Shown: in pieces, positions 1-64,000 of the stretch
How positions within the stretch are numbered: the stretch's first letter is position 1
How the letters are laid out: the number at the start of each line of letters is the position of its first letter
NCBI GenBank assembly: GCA_014706295.1
Contig: JACSVZ010000002.1
Coordinates: forward strand, 110,186,930 to 110,250,929
Origin: Lycocorax pyrrhopterus obiensis
Lineage: Eukaryota > Chordata > Aves > Passeriformes > Paradisaeidae
Length of the DNA stretch: 64,000 bases
Reading direction: 5' to 3'
Notes under the pieces: model-generated
What the model was told of the DNA's origin: nothing
Database searches by the model: none
The model's input: only the letters and a program-made list of their open reading frames with translations
Made by a program: the position numbers and the translations under genes

Positions 1-290
1 TGACATTCATGCTCTGAACATCTTAGGGAGAGGCAGGAACGCAGAGAGCACACCGACTGGCTTCTTATCCAGTCAGCTCCTTCAATGAGCAACATGTAAC
101 TTCACAATTCCTAGCACAATCCTAGCTGTTTGTCACATGTTATGTATCATCTCACACTCCTGGAAACAAAATCCTGCAAGGTGAACATCAATTAGACTGT
201 CTCAAAGATAATGGACTGCCAGCCAAATAACTGACAAGGACGGTTTATAAAAGTGTACTAATTACATAGAAATTGCACAATAAGGCTTAC
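1..290 (-). other. PRKDC: Start of PRKDC intron 59
   Basis: Intronic sequence after the exon 59 donor at 289-290. No repeat or gene seen in it. The next exon is outside the window. Confidence 0.8.
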
Positions 291-50837
<50,547 letters not shown>

Positions 50838-51054
50838 GCTGCCCCGGCCCCGCCGCCAACGAGGGCAAGGAAGCGGGCGGGAAGGGCCCGCCTCCCGCCG
50901 CATCCAACGGCAGCCGCGGGGGACGCGCACTGCTGAGCTCGGCAGGAGAAGCGCTCCGCCACACCATTCCCAGCGGAGTAAGGGCCGGCAGCAGGGAAGA
51001 GGATTTCGGGCGTTTTCGTGTCTCTCGTCGCAGGATGGGCTCAGGACATGCACA

Positions 51055-51560
51055 CACAGAATGACAGAATGGGTCAGGCAGGAAGGGACCCCAGTGGGCC
51101 ATCTGGTCCAACCTCCCTGCTCAAGCGGACACACGGCACAGGATTGCACCCAGACAGCGCTTCAGTATCTCCAGTAAGGGGGATTCCACACCTCTCTGGG
51201 CAAACTGTCCCAGTGCTCGGTCACCTGCACAGTAAAAAAGTTCTTTCTCACATTAAGATGGAACTTCCTGTGCATCAGTTTCTGCCTATTGCCTCTTGTC
51301 CTATTGCTTGGAACCATCGACAAGAGCCTGGCTCCATCCTCTTGACACTTTCACTACAGATACTCAGACATTGATGAGGTCCCCCTTTCCCCGTCTCTTC
51401 TCGAGACCGTACAGGCACAGCTGCCTCAGCCTTTCCTCATAACAGAGATGCTCCAGTCCCTTAATCATCTTTATTGCCTTCGCTGGACCCGCTCCAGGAG
51501 CTCCAGTTGTACCGAGGAGCCCAGAACGGGACAGTAATGCTGGACAGAGTAGTAGTGTTC
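51055..51560 (-). mobile_element. CR1 retroposon copy between PRKDC and MCM4
   Basis: The plus strand begins with the complement of a CR1 3' end (CAGAATG..., GGAAGGGACC, TGGTCCAACCTCC). It continues through CR1-like text (GCCTTTCCTCAT, GACCCGCTCCAGGAG) to about 51,560. The element is therefore in minus orientation, 5'-truncated and about 500 bp. It is the same type as the copy at 32,172-32,640. It lies in the spacer between the divergent genes. Confidence 0.85.
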
Positions 51561-51623
51561 CCCCCCGCCCTCAGAGAATGGGCTGCTCCGACCTCCCCAC
51601 GCCTCCTTGCCACTCTAGTTTTG

Positions 51624-51631
51624 CCGCGAAA
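51624..51631 (-). promoter_or_regulatory. Second candidate E2F-like site
   Basis: CCGCGAAA on the plus strand reads TTTCGCGG on the minus strand, close to the E2F consensus. It lies between the CR1 copy and the MCM4 promoter. Short motif, so weak evidence. Confidence 0.3.
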
Positions 51632-51882
51632 TTCGGTGAGGTGAGGGCAGCTCCACTCTAGGTTGCGGGGGGGAGGCGATGTGCCATTACTGAGGGCAGC
51701 CTCTGCCTCGTAGCACAGGTAGTAACCTGAATTATAATTCTTTCTCTATTGTAGCAGGTCGAGTGGGGCGCAACTCTCACTTCGGGGGTCCAGAGGATTC
51801 ATCTCCTTCCTCCTTTCCTTCTCGGTTTCGCATCCCCCCTTTCTGCCTTCGTTGGGTGCTCCCGTTACGATCGCGCCTCGCC

Positions 51883-51931
51883 ATTGGCCAGAAAGCCCGG
51901 GAGAGCGCGCGCACGCCGCTGGCTTTGGCGC
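51883..51931 (+). promoter_or_regulatory. MCM4: MCM4 core promoter: inverted CCAAT box and E2F site
   Basis: ATTGG (an inverted CCAAT) is at 51,883-51,887 and TTTGGCGC, a classic E2F consensus, is at 51,924-51,931. MCM2-7 genes are established E2F targets expressed at G1/S. The spacing and position just ahead of the predicted first exon fit a working promoter. Binding itself is inferred. Confidence 0.6.
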
Positions 51932-51962
51932 GGAGTGTGGCGGGGTCTGTGGGGCCGTGCAG

Positions 51963-52125
51963 GTGGGTGGGGGCACCGGGCAGGGGCACCGGGCAGGGGT
52001 CGCGGCTGGCGAGGCGAGGGGAGGGGAGGCGAGGCGAGGCGAGGGAGGCAAACCCGCCGGTCGGGGCTCGGCCGATGGCGGAGCGCCCGCCGCGCTCATT
52101 CTTCTCGCTGACCCCCTGCCCTCAG
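51963..52125 (+). other. MCM4: Probable intron in the MCM4 5' UTR
   Basis: CAG|GTGGGT at 51,960-51,965 is a good donor and CCCTGCCCTCAG ending at 52,125 a good acceptor. Together they suggest a noncoding first exon ending at 51,962, with the start codon 32 nt into the next exon. The intron is G-rich, with a doubled GCACCGGGCAGGG and a run of GAGGC units (about 52,011-52,045) that could form G-quadruplexes. Confidence 0.55.
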
Positions 52126-52156
52126 ATAGGACCGCCGCGGGAGCCGCAGCAGCGCC

Positions 52157-62792
<10,636 letters not shown>

Positions 62793-62815
62793 GTTACCCT
62801 GTGCTTGAGAGCCCG

Positions 62816-63004
62816 CTGTCATGACCTTCGCCTTACTCAAGATAGTGTCAGTCTGCAAGATCTTTGAGATTTGGGACTATCATCAGCTATGACAGGCATA
62901 GCCTGTCCCCGCCAGCCAACTGTCATGGCTTCACTTTGCCTTACTGTAGTGCCACTCTGCAAGATTTTCACAGCTTGGGCTATCGTTTGCTATGACAAGG
63001 GTAG
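62816..63004 (+). repeat. Imperfect tandem duplication in MCM4 3' UTR
   Basis: Two copies of about 85 nt (62,816-62,900 and 62,920-63,004, period 104) share CTGTCATG, GCCTTACT, GTCTGCAAGAT/CTCTGCAAGAT and GCTATGACA in the same order. The copies have diverged clearly. Confidence 0.7.
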
Positions 63005-63247
63005 TCATGATTAAGTGGCACTCTGTCATTACAAGATATTACGAAATACCTGAAAAATCCTCATGTCAATAATGCTATTTACATTCTAGCTAAATGTAAT
63101 TACTAATATGTCAAGGGCTCTGTGTTTTTATGAGGTTTTTTGAGCATGCTAACAATATTGCCTGTATTTCCAATTGAATTGTAAAAATTCATCGTCAATG
63201 GCTTTTTAGTAACTGCAGATTTTACTGTTAGCATTGCTGTAAGCTGA

Positions 63248-63253
63248 AATAAA
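63248..63253 (+). terminator. MCM4: MCM4 polyadenylation signal AATAAA
   Basis: Canonical hexamer 456 nt after the MCM4 stop, followed by a GT/T-rich downstream element. Confidence 0.7.
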
Positions 63254-63270
63254 ATTATTTGACTTAAATG

Positions 63271-64000
63271 GACTCTTTTGTGTTCATTTTAAGTACAAAT
63301 CAGCATCTCCTGTTCTGAGTACTTTTCAGTCTAGAATTCTGCAATTTTTTGGAAGTTCTGTGTGAGAGCATGAAAGGAGCTTTGCTTTTTGGTTTGTTTG
63401 TTTTGTTTGACCTGAGTGTACTGTAGAAGTATCCTCAATGTAAAAAAGGTAGGTAGATTCTACTTGAAACCACATTTCTTTACTTCAATTTTAAGTATGA
63501 CTGGATAAATTAAGATACCCACCTTTGGTGTAATGCCATAATCAGTCCTGAAAGAAAAGGTCTTGTAGCTTGTTTACAATAATATTCTGAAGTGCCTGGT
63601 ACTGGTGATTTTTTAATAGAAAAATACAATGCTATGTTGACCTTCCTCAGCTGCACAAAGCAGCACAACTGCTTTATTTGGTCTATTTTATTTAACTGCA
63701 ATGAGCAGGTTAGAATCCTTGCATAACTGTTTCAGCCAAACTTGAAATTGGATGTTACTGAGAAATATTCCAAACTGTACTCTGCCTTCGCTTCATGAAG
63801 AGGGGAAAAAAATACTCTATTCACTTAATTGAAGTGATCTTGGATTATACTCAGTGTTCATCCTAAAAGAATGATGAGTCTTTCTCTAATCATTAGACAT
63901 TCCTGAGAGAGATGTCTACATTATCATTGTCCACACTGCTTACAGTTGATGAGATAAAAAAATCACATATCAAAGATCATGATCAGAAATAGTTTTTTAT
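63271..64000. other. Flank downstream of MCM4
   Basis: AT-rich intergenic sequence after the MCM4 poly-A signal. No gene, repeat or RNA recognised. Confidence 0.6.

Larger units (their letters stand above)
62793..63270 (+). other. MCM4: MCM4 3' UTR
   Basis: Runs from the stop to a predicted cleavage site about 20 nt past the AATAAA at 63,248-63,253. T/GT-rich sequence follows (TTTTGTGTTCATTTT). It contains the imperfect direct repeat listed separately. Confidence 0.7.

Overview
The window is vertebrate nuclear DNA, most likely from a bird. Intron-rich genes carry several CR1 retroposon copies (3' ends with ATTCTATGA-like repeats) and an LTR resembling avian ERVL LTRs. The species cannot be named from the sequence alone.

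Two conserved genes sit head to head. On the minus strand, from about 50.84 kb to beyond the left edge, lies the 5' two thirds of PRKDC, which encodes DNA-PKcs, the large PI3K-like kinase of non-homologous end joining. By translating each block and comparing it with the remembered human protein I placed 59 coding exons that join in frame without a stop. They encode about 2,725 residues of a protein of roughly 4,100. This part is the helical-repeat (HEAT-like) scaffold plus the regulatory phosphorylation clusters (human S2056 and T2609 regions). The FAT, kinase and FATC portions lie outside the window to the left.

On the plus strand, 52,157-62,792 carries the complete MCM4 gene, a subunit of the MCM2-7 replicative helicase. 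It has 16 coding exons and encodes 860 residues, with the zinc finger, Walker A, Walker B, sensor 1, arginine finger and sensor 2 motifs intact. A noncoding first exon is likely just upstream.

The start codons are about 1.3 kb apart in a GC/CpG-rich block that must hold both promoters. It contains an E2F-type site and an inverted CCAAT box next to MCM4, and GC boxes next to PRKDC. A CR1 copy (about 51,055-51,560) has inserted between the two GC-rich halves.

The remaining sequence is intronic. Recognisable inserts are CR1 copies in PRKDC introns 4, 5, 18 and 22, an ERVL-like LTR in PRKDC intron 14 immediately beside exon 15, and a CR1/LTR-like mosaic in MCM4 intron 9. I found no CRISPR array, operon, RNA gene or other novel multi-gene system. 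The points worth a second look are repeat insertions close to splice sites and the shared promoter, a probable GC-AG intron in PRKDC, an imperfect repeat in the MCM4 3' UTR, and one unexplained intronic ORF.
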